Shown: piece after piece, positions 1 to 11,742 of the stretch | How the letters are laid out: every line of letters begins with the position of its first letter | How positions within the stretch are numbered: position 1 is the first letter of the stretch | DNA from: Patiria pectinifera | Taxonomy: Eukaryota; Echinodermata; Asteroidea; Valvatida; Asterinidae | Direction: 5' to 3' | NCBI GenBank assembly: GCA_029964075.1 | Contig: CM057142.1 | Span: forward strand, 883,770 to 947,769 | DNA: 64,000 nucleotides | Made by a program: the position numbers and the translations under genes | Notes under the pieces: model-generated | The model's database searches: none | Seen by the model: the letters and a program-made list of their open reading frames with translations, nothing else | What the model was told of the DNA's origin: nothing

Positions 1-2737
1 CTTGGGTCTCATCTTTGTGCTTGAACTTCGGTAAAACGAGAATATAATGCCAATCTAAAACAAGATGTAATGTTTGACATGTGTTTTCTGTTTGAGTTTT
101 TCACAGTGTGGAAATCCCTGTTTCCGGGGAGGGGGTTGGGGCCATTTTGGAGTGAGCAATGTTAAACAGCATTGGGTTTAATAAAATGCTTGAATCACCG
201 GTCCATGATTGAGAAGAAAGAATCTCGAAACAAACTAGAGGTCTATGGCTGTATGATGAACAGAACATAGGGCTTTCCGCATTTCACGTTTTTCAAAAGT
301 TTATGCTTTTTTGTCCATGCGCAATCGTGTTCAATAATGTTCAATTTCATGTACGAAAAAAAGTTATGTGATTCACGTGCTGCTTTGGCAGCCAAAAAAA
401 CCCATGAAATTTCATGACTGAAGTCTTTGTATACATACTAAATATAAAGCCTATGGGACATGTACGTGGTTCTCTAAATAAAGGACTTTAAAGCATGCAA
501 CTTTAACATGTCGTAACATAATAATGACCCATTATGGCGTCACTTCTATTTCATCTATAATATGTCTTTGATTATGTATGTACAAAGTTTCAACCCAATC
601 AGACCTAAATATCGATTTTAAAATATGCACAATGATCTAAGATGACGTCGCATATCCCGTGACGACGTCATCATTACGTATTAAATCGTCGGTGCACATC
701 ATTATTTACTATGTGTTCTTGGTCTGCGCCAATTTTGAAGTCGATCTGATAAAAAACATTGTCACATTTTGTACTTAGAAAAAAAATCCAAAAAAAATAA
801 TCAAAATTTCATTTAAAAAACATCTGCGGATGACGTCCAAAACACTGATCTACCATATCCAAATACTGGTGGAGCATACAATACTCCAACTTCTGCGATT
901 GATTACCGTACTTTATGTTGTTAATTTCAATGTACTGTGCGAGATATTGGTTTGATTTAAGTAATGTCAGTTGAAAGTTAGTGACCATTTACACTTCTGA
1001 AAGGTTCGTCAGAATGCAGCTCTGTACATGTAGTACTATACATTAGACCAGCCTTGACATTTGGAGCCAGTGGAGTATTAAGGGAGTGGCAAGGGTGCCG
1101 TGCCCCCTTCGGAAGAGTTTTTAAAAAAAAAAATCTAAAAATAATACCAAAAAGCAAGCTTTGTTTACTTGGCGTCTGCTGGATTCTACACTCCCCTTCC
1201 CCACCACCTCGCGTCAACAATATCCTGCTTACGGCACTTTTTGGAGCGTGTTATTTGTAGCCTGAGACTTTAGAGAACCAACTTCCAGTGAAAGCCGGTT
1301 ATTTGGGGGGCCAGGTCATGGGTTTTGGGGTCAGGTTTTGGGTGCTCTATGGTATGACAGTCCAGTCGTTTCTATCGTCATCTATACCCTTGCTTATTGT
1401 GTGTTTCGTTTGTGTTGAGTATTCTGATTTTAGCCTGGAGAGCGACCGTCAAACACCCTTGAAAACCCGTATAATTACGGCGGGGCTAGGTAGTTAAAAT
1501 TGTCAATCATTTCAGATGCATGCGTCTAACATGAATGGCACTTTACGGTGAACATTTCTTTTGTATTCAAGTTGGATGTTGCTCGGATGTCTTGTCATAC
1601 TATCGGAATCTTAAAAAAAAATGCTGACAACAGCGGACGAGTTTGAAGTCAAAGCATTACCGAATAGTACGGTAATGATCTTGCGACCAATGGTTTTGCG
1701 CTTATTGACGAATCCCAAATCAGCACTGAAACCGAGGCACTTTATAAAGTACGAATTGAAGACCTTTTGAAGTAACTGTTATCTCTCTGATCAGCTACAG
1801 ACCGTCCAGGAACCGTGTACCTTACCTGGAATCTATTTTTAACGATGACATTTTCCCCTCTTGACCGTACCAATATTATTCCTGCGCACGTGAAACGTTT
1901 GGCGTGACTGGCTGAGGATTTGCGTCTATTTTTGGCCGTTTCCTGAGGCCTGTATGACGACATAACTGTGAGGTAACATGCTGCGTCATACGTTAATCCT
2001 CAGCCAACGACTACCTTATCCAAGGCTGAGCGGACAGAGACCCCTGGGGGCTGGGAGTCTGATCTTCAATTGCTTGCCTAGTTCCTGGGAGAAATGAACA
2101 GCAAACGCCCGTGTCATGTTCGACTTAGGCCTATTGATCCAACCATGAACCCTTAATGGTGCTGTGCTAATTTTGTAAGCTCATGATTTTTATTTTTGCT
2201 AACTATAAGAGCCTCCATTTCACCATAGAGCTCTATGATTTCACGAAGAACGTAAACAGTAAGCACCACGCTAAGATCACGTTAACTTCACGCCATGACA
2301 TACGCTTTTAGTCGGTACAACCATGGTACAACGTATTATACTGTACCGTGAAGCGTCTCCATGAACAAAAAAAATTGTCTCGCAGATCTATCTAGGTTCC
2401 ACGCTTACAGAGCTGGTAAGAACGCAAATCTTGTGCAAAATTGTGCACAAAATGGGGCGGACAGTTTCGGACCGCCCGTCCTCGCCTCAGTGGTCTGTGG
2501 CTCACCCTGATTCAAACAATACCTGTGGATATCATTAATTGATTATGGGAAATATATAGGGTTTTACTTGAACTTTTCATCAAACCCTCCCCCTCAAACT
2601 CTTCTGTTGATAAGTTTGAGAGGTGTGTTTCCTGGATCCATGGATCACTGGAACAGAACAGAACATCTGGGCCCCTTCCGAAAACTTGGTAACGTCTCCG
2701 TCCGTACTTTCCCCTGCCGTTTCTTGTTCCACACTAG
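1..2737. other. intergenic, no supported gene
   Basis: No ORF here has convincing splice signals or family resemblance. The stretch is AT-rich, with A/T runs near 780-830 and 1120-1145. A short hairpin of CRE-like sites lies at 641-672, where GATGACGTCG is followed after 12 bases by its exact reverse complement. A third GATGACGT lies near 832. Around 1060-1250 the sequence resembles a decayed dispersed repeat. The block at 480-870 reads like an old transposon end, which is impression only. Confidence 0.5.
641..672. repeat. short inverted repeat of TGACGTC (CRE-like) sites
   Basis: GATGACGTCG at 641-650 and CGACGTCATC at 663-672 are perfect 10 bp inverted arms around a 12-base spacer. Each arm contains TGACGTC, the core bound by CREB/ATF factors. 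No gene start is visible nearby, so a regulatory role is not supported; it may simply be part of a repeat. Confidence 0.4.
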
Positions 2738-2877
2738 ACGAAAATGACGAGTACATGTGTCCGGGTGTTGACCGGGATCACCTGCTGAAGATCAAAGGCC
2801 TAACAAGTCTTGTCCTCATGCTCACTCAACAGTTTAAGATCACTCGACCTGATCAAGAAGACATGATTCTACTAGAT
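2738..2877 (+). CDS. candidate internal coding exon, unknown protein
   Basis: An open stretch of 46 codons is bounded by a strong acceptor (long pyrimidine tract, then CACACTAG) and a strong donor (GAT followed by GTAAGC). It would enter in phase 1 and leave in phase 0. The peptide contains DEYMCPGVDRDHLLKIKG and QQFKITRPDQEDMILLD, which looks more like real protein than the surrounding frames. I do not recognise the family. No partner exon was identified, so it may belong to a gene mostly outside the window, be a relic, or be chance. Confidence 0.35.
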
Positions 2878-3911
2878 GTAAGCAGACGTCATACCTCGAC
2901 GTCATGTCCACGACCATGTCCTTAATTGTAAAAGTACACCGGATAGCCGGTACTTAGCAATCGTGGTAATCCCTGTCCTATCTCTGGCTTTCACTGTATC
3001 GATTAGACTTACGCTCCGGTGCCATAATTCGCGGAAACCCTGCCTGGAAAGGACGTTCTGCGGGGGTATCGCAGCCTGCTTGGGGCATGTACATCACTGT
3101 TGTTTGGGTGGCTTTCAACAGGTGTGTGTTTTGCATGCCTATAAGGAAGTCAGGTCTAGCCATACAGTGACGTACAGTGACGTACATGTGTTCTTATTCC
3201 TCCATGATGTAAACAACAACAACTAAAGGAAGGACACATTAGCCGGTGTCAATGGTTTGTTAAGGGGACTGCGCTCTGAAATTTGGGAATATACTACCTC
3301 ACATGGTATGAGCGAAATATAGGGGATGGACCGATTCCTTACCATCTGGTGGCATGCTTTAGAGAATATGAGAGCATAACTTGTTTGTTGGAGGTACGCT
3401 TGGCAAATAGTTGAAAACTTATCCTCCCGTCGTCAACATTCGGTATACTGAAATTGTACTAAAGCGAAGCGAATTTGACTTCACGAAAACATTCGCTGCT
3501 AAATCTTCTTGGCTGTTGGAATGTGTTTCCTACCTCCATGTATCACCAACCTTTCTCTTTCGGTTCAACTAAGACGAATTCGAAGCGCCAAAAAAACTTG
3601 CTGTGGCTTCACAACAGAGTCGCGTTCGCGCTCACTTTCAGGCTGCGTGATATGAACTTTTCTATAGGCGTGGTTAATAAACCCACCCTTTAATCCACAG
3701 ACTCCAATCTTGGTCTATTTTGGCCAGGTTTAAAAGGTCCATCAGTGTTTCATTATGGTATTCTATATAATCTTGGAACAGGTGGTTGACGAAACTGTTA
3801 GACGCTATTATGACAGACTTCAGGTTCACTTGAATCAGTCTCCCTGCCACGTCATGCCACGTTTGGGGGCAGAGCCGCATGTGGATAACCTCAACCTTTG
3901 GGGATCAAGTC
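2878..3911. other. no supported gene
   Basis: Ordinary AT-rich sequence. It holds a short direct repeat of ACAGTGACGTAC near 3165-3185 and several short ORFs lacking splice support. Nothing else stands out. Confidence 0.4.
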
Positions 3912-3985
3912 AGGTTGGCGTAGCGCTAGCGGTATACTTTCCTCGCCTTCCATCGCTGTGACCCGGGTTCGATTCCTGCCTGGGT
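3912..3985 (+). repeat. tRNA-derived SINE-like sequence
   Basis: A box A-like stretch near 3917-3935 (GGCGTAGCGCTAGCGGTA) is followed about 50 bases later by a near-perfect box B (GGGTTCGATTCC) at 3965-3976. This is the layout of a Pol III type 2 promoter. It does not fold into a full cloverleaf by eye, so it is read as the head of a tRNA-derived SINE rather than a tRNA gene. GAGTCC-rich low-complexity sequence follows at 4010-4080. Confidence 0.5.
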
Positions 3986-4355
3986 CAATATATGGATTGG
4001 TTTTTCAGTCCCTGTCTGAGTCCGTGGGTTTTCCCCAAGTCCGAGTCCAAGTTGTCAAGTCCGAGCAAAGACCGAGACCAGTCGCGAAAGGTTGTTGTTA
4101 TATATATTTTTTTATCGCAGAACACGTGCGCGCACGATCGAGTACCCTGAGAAAACAGTGACTGTCGAATCGGTCTCTTGCGATTATTCTACATCCTAGT
4201 GAGGTATCTGAAACAGATTTTCCCAGCCAAGAGTTAAAAATAATCAGACGCGGGACCGTTTTTAAAAATAATATTTATATTTTCTTCTCAAGTTTAACCA
4301 CAGTTTTTGAAATGGACTCGATTCGAGTTCGCCAGGTAGTACGAGTCAGCCACTA

Positions 4356-5637
4356 GCCGAGTCCGAGGCAAGCCAAGTCCAAAAGGCAGTGAATCCGAAC
4401 CGAGCCACGAGTCCAAAATAAATGGACTCAAGTCTGGACTCGAGTCCAAGTCCGGACTCGAATCCTCCATCGCTGGTTGTTACTTCTCGTGTAAGTAGTT
4501 TGAGTTGATCGGGAAACTGGTGGAGGAAGTTGTTTTGAATGTGAAGGCTCATAGACCATTAGGTTGACTTGAAGGCGTTTGTGCACTCGCAAGCAACGGC
4601 ATACTGTAGTAGGCTCTCATTGCGAAAGAATCATCGTTTACAATAAATGAGATCTAATTTGGGGACTTTCGTTTCAGTTCGGGAATAAATTTGGGGACTT
4701 TCGTGTATTCATATAGTGATGTTGCCTGTTTGCCTGAGTAATGTGTTCTTCAAGCAAATACAACAACATCACTTACTACTTAGAGCACAATGACGATGCA
4801 TCTTGTCAGGTATAATCATATAATCGTATGGTGGTTGACCCCCTATCCTACATATCTATCGAGTGCCTGCCAGTTTTCAGTGGATACAGGAATGCATTCA
4901 TTATGATATTACATGGACTTTCTCCGTGATGCAATACATCTGGTGTCTGAGACGAGCTTGTGAAATACAGATCGCCGAGTCCGAGCCAAGCCGGGTCCAA
5001 AAGGCAGTGTGTCAGAACCGAGTTATGAGTCCAAAATAAATGGACTCAAGTCCGGACTCGGATCACTGGTTGTTACTTCTCGTGTATTTAGTTCAAGCTG
5101 ATCGGGAAACTGGTGGAGGTAAACTGAACCTGTTTTGAATGTGAAGGCTCATAGACCATTAGGTTGACTTGAAGGAGTGAGTGCATGCACTGCCAAGCAA
5201 CGGCTACTTTAATACATTCTCAATCTCAGCAACCTTCATTGGGAAAGAACCATCGTTTACAGTAAATGCATACAAAGAACCAAATTTGGGGACTTTCGTT
5301 TCAGTTCGGGAATAAGTTTGGGGACTATCGTGTGTTCATACATGTAATGCTGCCTGAGTGATGCGTCTGTTCTCCAAGCAAACACGAAAACATCACTTAT
5401 TAGACCGCAATGACAATGCATCTTGTCAGGTATAATCATATAATCGTATGGTGGTTGACCCCCTATCCTACGTATCTATCGAGTGCCTGCCCCCCTCACA
5501 TCTCTACGTCCCTGTTTATCAGGCTAAAGTCTGACAGTTTCAGTGGATAGAGGAAGGCATTCATTATGATATTACACGGACTTTCTCCGTGTTGCAATGC
5601 ATCTGGTGTCTGAGACCAACTTGTGAAATACAGATCG
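4356..5637. repeat. tandem duplication, two copies of about 620-660 bp
   Basis: Copy 1 (4356-4973) and copy 2 (4974-5637) are head-to-tail. Both start with GCCGAGTCCGAG and end with TGTGAAATACAGATCG. In between they share the phrases GATCGGGAAACTGGTGGAGG, TTTGGGGACTTTCGTTTCAG and GGTGGTTGACCCCCTATCC in the same order. Copy 2 carries short insertions, for example after TCGAGTGCCTGCC. GAGTCC/GGACTC words are dense at the start of each unit. No ORF is conserved between the copies, so this looks like noncoding duplication. Confidence 0.85.
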
Positions 5638-7792
5638 TGATGTCCATCTCACAACTGAATATGATGAATACTGCAGTCGTCTTGTAGCAAACAGGAAACA
5701 GGTGATTCCATTGAGGTTTGGTGGTCGATTACAGAAGATTCTACGCTATCAAGATGTTTTTGTGGGTAGCATATGTTCTGCTGCAAAGTTGTGTTTTGAC
5801 ACTGGTGTTCTCAGTTTCTCTTTGGTTGCTGTCGTTCGTCGTCGTCACGGGTCGTCTTCGTCGTCATAGCTGAGAGAGGGAAATTCTCTTTCTTATCTAT
5901 ATAGGAAAACAGGGAAATGTCCCACTGTATGGAAATCTCACTTAAGAAGCGTAGTTATAAATGTATTGAAATGTGAACCATTGTTTATGCAAACTTATTC
6001 CCCGCTGTACACTGATTAAAGATCATAACTGGAATATTTTTGCCTCTTTTGCCCCGGGATACAGTGACTACTTAAAATAAAGTAACGCTGGAAACTAATT
6101 CCCATCTCAAACATATTTCAATATTGAACAAAACTCACAACGAAATGAAGGCATGGTGATGTGAATTCGGCCACTGAATTCAAACGGCCGCGCCCCAGTC
6201 TTATATAGTCCGTTGAACTCTAATTAATATGCAAAGTATCGGTCCGCATGGACAAAACAGTTCCTTAATACTATGAAATACGGACTCATTGGTAGTATTG
6301 TGCATGCCTAAGTGATGATAATTAGAAGAGTGGCCAGTCAGAGAGGGTTTAACCAATAATAAGGTAAAGGAGTCCGATTTTCTTATGACACCGGTTAAAA
6401 AAATATGCTGATCGACGGATCTGCCGCAACTGATGAGAACTGTGAGAGACAACACCACATCATCAGGCCCTGGATTTGGTTTTTGTATAGGCCTACTAAG
6501 TTTCTGTATACCCACAGAATCTGAACCTGCCGGTTTTTTTTTTAAGTATTCAACGTAACCAACAATAAACCTATAAACCTTTTTTTTTACAGTTCTTTTT
6601 TTTATAGTTCTATTTTAAGTTTTTTTCCTGGAACCATTCCGTCATGTCGAGTACCGACTCTGTGTCCATGGTTGATTAGTAGTTACGCCGGCGGACTGAA
6701 ACTAATCGGAGCATCAGTGCCGTCGTATCGAGACCCCTTCTTCACACATCCTGGGCATTTTCAGTGTATTATGACAGTAGTTCCTCATGCGCATATAGAC
6801 GCGCAGATGCGTAACACTCTCGTTGCTTGGAGCCTACAGGGGGAAACGGGTCTAGCAGCGGGATAGGAAGCATTGCTGTACATCGATAAGAACCTGGAAC
6901 ATGTTTACTTCTCAAGCTTCGCTTCACTCTTAAATAATGAAAACATTCCTCTGGACATGACGATGACATGTTAATTCCGAGGAGGGCGGTTTCGTTTCTT
7001 TTAGAGGATGAGTTGGGAAACTCCTTTGGAAAAATGCCCCAAGTTCGGTCTATGAAAATAGCTCTTGCGAAACTTTCAGTTTGGTTTTGGAAAATGTGGG
7101 TGAATTGAGCTGCCCTCTATACTCGAGAGCGTATGGTTTCAGTCCTGAAACCACTTCAATTTCATGGTCTTACGCTGAAAAGAGTTTAAAGATTTACCTT
7201 GTATGAAATATCTCTACCAACACATCTCACTCTTGTATAAAATATAGCTACTTGTTTGATAATCCTATTTATTAAAAAAAACTCAGTGCTTAAACCTCAC
7301 CACGCCACTAACATTTGTCTATGACATATTCTGAGTATCAGAGTAAGCTTTTTTTTAGATTAATGAAACCCCCTTTTGAAAAAAAATTACACTTCCTTTA
7401 TTCATATGTCACAAACTTTCTGTAGAAGTTTGTTCAGAATTGTATATTAGTATATTGTTCTGATTATGAACTTGTTTAAACCTGTACCACATGACGTGGA
7501 CAACGTGGAAAGTGTGAAGCATCTAGAACAGTCCACAGACACCCACAACTTTCCTAGCCCACCAAAGGTCCTTGAGCGTAGACATGAAGACGCACGTCGT
7601 CTTGTTTATTTCCCGGGTACGTGGACTGTTACAATTCCTGTTGGTTTAGGACCGTTGGATTCTTTCCGATTTCCTATAGATACGTCATTCTTCAAGCTTT
7701 TGCAGTTTTTCCAGTCAAGTACCCCAAGCAATCAAATTAAACCCTTTATCGGTATGAAGGAATTGTTCGTCTGTGGGATTTAAATTTATATT
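5638..7792. other. no supported gene
   Basis: AT-rich noncoding sequence with poly-T stretches near 6535-6625 and A runs near 7275 and 7380. An ORF at 7466-7783 (+) has 105 codons but no acceptor, donor or recognisable domain, so it is not called. Confidence 0.4.
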
Positions 7793-8012
7793 GGGTTTTA
7801 CCCTTCACCGATGTATTTTGTAGGCACATGCAATGCTGTCCGAGGGCGAGTACCAAAACAAATCACTGAACTGCTCTGGTGAGACTCGAACCCCCAACCT
7901 CCTGTAGACGTATTAACCATACGACCACTACGCTATCCGGGGTCGGATGGCTGGTTCGAATTTGATATAACATGTAGCGGGTATATATAGCACTGATGGA
8001 ATTTACATCAGG
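7793..8012. repeat. TIR element with internal tRNA-like region, truncated copy
   Basis: The left end GGTTTTACCCTTCACCGATGTA matches the terminal inverted repeat of the complete element at 47314-47573. Inside, on the minus strand, is a tRNA-like stretch: box A-like TAGCGTAGTGG near 7930-7940 and box B GGGTTCGAGTC near 7876-7886. The next block, GGCTGGTTCGAAT near 7951, is also shared with the 47 kb copy. The right inverted repeat is missing, and homology stops near 8010. Confidence 0.6.
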
Positions 8013-9162
8013 GCCATTTATTTTTTTTAAGGTGGGATTTGCCATTGGCACCAACATTATTTACCCTTGAACACTGTTTTCACTCCAAACTCAAGTTTTT
8101 AGTTGTGATGAATATTATATATATATATGGGTGGTGGGGTTTTTTTTTTTTTGGGGGGGGGGGGGCGAGGAAGGGTGGTGGGGTTGGGTTTCTTACCGCG
8201 ACCAATACTAATGAGCTTGATTAACTAGAACTTAGAAGAACCATCGCGCAAACTGAACGATTCAAGATCAAAGCCAAGAGGTCTTGTCGAATGGGTTTGA
8301 TAGGGTTTTCAAAGGCCTCGGCCTCCTCTCCGGTACGGCATCATCATCTGGAAACATTTAGAGACCTTTAACACATAGCTGAATTGAAATAGTCTTACTC
8401 CAGACGTTGGCATGTAATGCATTGTCCATGAAGTAGGATATGGAAGGACCTTGAGCCGGAGTCCAATGAGTCCGAAGCCTGTTTAAGATCTCAGCCTGAA
8501 GCCTTAGCCTGAGTCGTAGTAGAGGTTTGGCAACCCCCACCATTGTCCAATCATTCGTGCTGGCGTTGGAGACAGCGTCTTTAATGTTAGACATCGCTGT
8601 TATAGATAGCTTTTGCCATGACCCTCTGTTAATGTTATGTACTCTTAACAATGATAACTTTGAGATACTTCAAAGTTCAATATCACGCCGTCCCCGGCCT
8701 TGGATGGCTTCTAGATTTCACATTGACTGGCCATGAGAAGCCGGTTCCAACTGTTCGTGAATTAAAGCTGCCCGCCTTTTTCTGACGAGTCTCGGTCGGG
8801 AATCATTGTGGGGCTACATTCATGTTGAGCCACATGACCCAGAGAGTAATATGTCACGGTGTACGACGGACTAGCAATTCAGGCTGAACAGGGACCCCTT
8901 GATAACTCGATCGGCGTGTTATCGTTGTACATACCCCCTGTGTCGGGAAGTCTGTTCATGAAGCGTGCTGACGCAGCATTGTTGGGACAGCATGGGGGGG
9001 GGGGGGAAGGGACATGCCACTCCAGGAAAAACAGGCTGAAATATCCATAACGAATCTGGGTGAACTCTTTTGATAATAACGGAATATTTTAAACATTGGT
9101 TAGCTATAGGTGAAAAGAAAAACCGTTTCCGTTTATTGGCACCAGTCCATACATGTAAAAAG
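8013..9162. other. no supported gene; homopolymer tracts
   Basis: Contains a T run followed by a G run at about 8139-8165 and another G tract near 8993-9006. The short ORFs on both strands overlap each other and show no splice signals. Confidence 0.4.
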
Positions 9163-9281
9163 CCGTGGTGTTAAAATTTAATTACACTATGAGGTGCCTA
9201 TACTAGACTTGTCTAGTACATGTATACCGTTCGGTATTCGTTTAACACAACGGTTTCGCAGTGTTAATTTTAACACCACGG
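9163..9281. repeat. small MITE-like inverted-repeat element
   Basis: The left end CCGTGGTGTTAAAATT (9163-9178) is the reverse complement of the right end AATTTTAACACCACGG (9266-9281). The 119 bp element has no ORF. Size and terminal repeats fit a non-autonomous DNA transposon. Confidence 0.7.
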
Positions 9282-11673
9282 ATCAGAATTGTATCGTGTA
9301 GAGGGGTATAGGCAACTTGGGCAACATGAAATGATGAAACCCGAAGATGAACTGTTCTTAATATCCCTCAACAGTTGAAATTGCAGGAAAGAAACTAATT
9401 CAAAACTAATTATTGATCTTCGCTGTATTTTCTAAATACTGAATTGAATTTCCTTTTTGAAAGTGCCAGAGTACCTGCCGTCAATTAGATTTCGATTGAG
9501 TTTAATTTAATTCAGTTTATGCCGGCATGCACATAGGCTCGTTAATCACTCCCTAATTCCTGCCAGATGTCGAAGACGTGAGCTTTAACCAAAAAAAGCT
9601 AAATTTTGACCCCGGGCGCTGAGAAGGAAATTCCTTTTTACTCACAAAATAATGGAGAACGATAAATCCTTATATTTCCTGTCGCCAAAGGATGTAAGAC
9701 GAGATTTAGGGACAGAAACACTTGCGTGGAATTGCAAAATTGAATTAGAGAATCACTGAAAAGGTAAAGTACGGTTGTTAAGTATTTTGTGTTTTCCCAT
9801 GCAGTTTCATCACTAAGAAATGAAATGCCTTGGAAAATCGATCTAAATTGTTCTGAACCACCCACCTGGTTTTCATCTATTGTGATTGTCAGTATTGTTT
9901 AGAAGGGCTATGTTGGACACCTGCAACAAGACTGTTTGGGATACCTACCAATGAATTCCCTTCGTGTATTGGAATTGCCGAGTGATCGAAGTGGCTTGAT
10001 CTGGCCTGGTAAAGGCTGCTGTCTTGGTGTCCATCTGTTTTCTTGCCTGGTTGTGTGTTCCGGCCTGGCTGCACGTAGATCTACCATAATCGCGGAGAAG
10101 TGTCTCGGACCGGCTGCGATCCGTTGCGCAGCTATAGGCCTAGGATCGGGCCAGGTGAATACAAAACGCGTGATTCCAAAATAACATACAGTACATGTAT
10201 TTTACATGCATGGCTACGTCAATATAGATATGAATATTTCTATAGCATTTCGCTCAAACTTTCTAAACTGGAGCGCGCTATTGAAAACCAGTGCGCAAGT
10301 TAGCGTTGATGTATCTGGTAGGATATTTTGCTGACTTAACCAATGGAGATGAGATGAACCACTTGTTAAAACTGTTTGAAGGCCTGCAAATACAAACAAG
10401 CATATTTAATTGTTGCAGGACATTATATTCCTTTAAAAGTCGTTCGGAAAAGCAGTTTGAAATTGTGACAAAACACGTGTATACCAGCTTCAACTTTAAA
10501 CGTATTAGGCCTAACACTATATATTACTGACGACTAGCAAGTATATTTGATCAGCGTGTTATCGCAAATCGTAAAATGATCCCTTTGTCTAACTACTGAC
10601 TAAATTTCCGTGTGACTGTGACGGCACGCTTCCGTAAACACATTCTTAACACTCTGTGAAATAATTCTAGCAAATGCTATTCAAATCAGAAAAATAATTC
10701 CTTACTTTTCTGGATCAATTTTTTTATTTGCGGCTCTCAGCTCAATCGATTAACCACTCGACACTCGTATTAATCGGAAAAACCCCTGAACGTTCACTTC
10801 CTATCATTTGCCATTTTCATTGTCCACATTCCGGTCATTGGTTTGTCCCGTGGGCCGGAATGCAGATGGCGAATTCATCAAACCATTATTTTTTTTTTTA
10901 CTGCATTATGATTTTGTTTGCAGACCGCGACTTTGCCAAATGAAGTCTGTAATAGGCCTACCAGAAGTTTGAATGTGGTCACCAACCCGGGGTGAACAAT
11001 AAACCACTCTGATGCCGATAACAGATGTTTTTTTTTTCTCGGGGGATTTGCCAAGAGTTGGAAGGGTTCCCCTCCCGCTATGCTCGGTCTTCGGATTGAA
11101 GAATGAGAATGTGCGAATTGAAAAAGTCTTCAGGACTCGACCTACTTATCCATAGTTCCATAATTTACCCGGTGCATGCCACTTGTCGATTTGCATTGAT
11201 CTAATCACCAGAGTGGTTTAAACATTGTGTGAGTAAGGTAACGCTTTTGTGATGACCTTATATTTTGGATTATTTTTTTAAATATCAAACAATTTTGCAG
11301 AAAGTTGAGACCTTGACGTTGCTTTCAGTTTCACTCAATTGACATTTCACGTGGAGAAATAAGGGTGGGAGCTTAAACTCAATAGAACCGCGCCTTAACA
11401 AAAGAGGAAAAAGCTTCCAGCTTTTGAGACGGCCTTCGATCATATGAAGCAGTTGCTCTTAAAAGTCATATCCCTTTGCCTATTGCAAGCCAACTCAAAG
11501 TGAAAGTAAATTGAAAGCCTAGATGTGGCCGATATACAAATGTCACAAAGCTCGAATTAATTTCTAAAGAAAATATCATCCATAGATAAACTAGATCCAG
11601 ACAGGAGATAGGTGGAGAAAATGTCACCAAGACCTTCAATTTTGGAGGCCTGCTGGGACCGGGCCAATCTCAC
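9282..11673. other. no supported gene
   Basis: Noncoding-looking sequence with several short overlapping ORFs on both strands around 9900-10530. None has splice signals or a recognisable domain. Confidence 0.35.
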
Positions 11674-11742
11674 CTTGCATGCTCTGCACTGCATCAGGTT
11701 TCTCGTATGGGATACATTTGTCTTGACGTACAAATGTGAAGT
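11674..11742 (-). CDS. weak candidate 69 nt exon, unknown protein
   Basis: Read on the minus strand, a pyrimidine-rich tract ending TATTTCTTCAG is followed by 69 open bases and then the donor GTGAGA. Entry and exit would both be phase 1. The peptide contains DFTFVRQDKCIPYEKPDAVQ. It is so short that a chance match to splice consensus is quite likely, and no neighbouring exon of the same gene was found. Confidence 0.2.

Noticed and set aside
7466-7783. 105-codon plus-strand ORF
   Set aside because: No recognisable domain, splice sites or promoter; flanked by AT-rich noncoding DNA.
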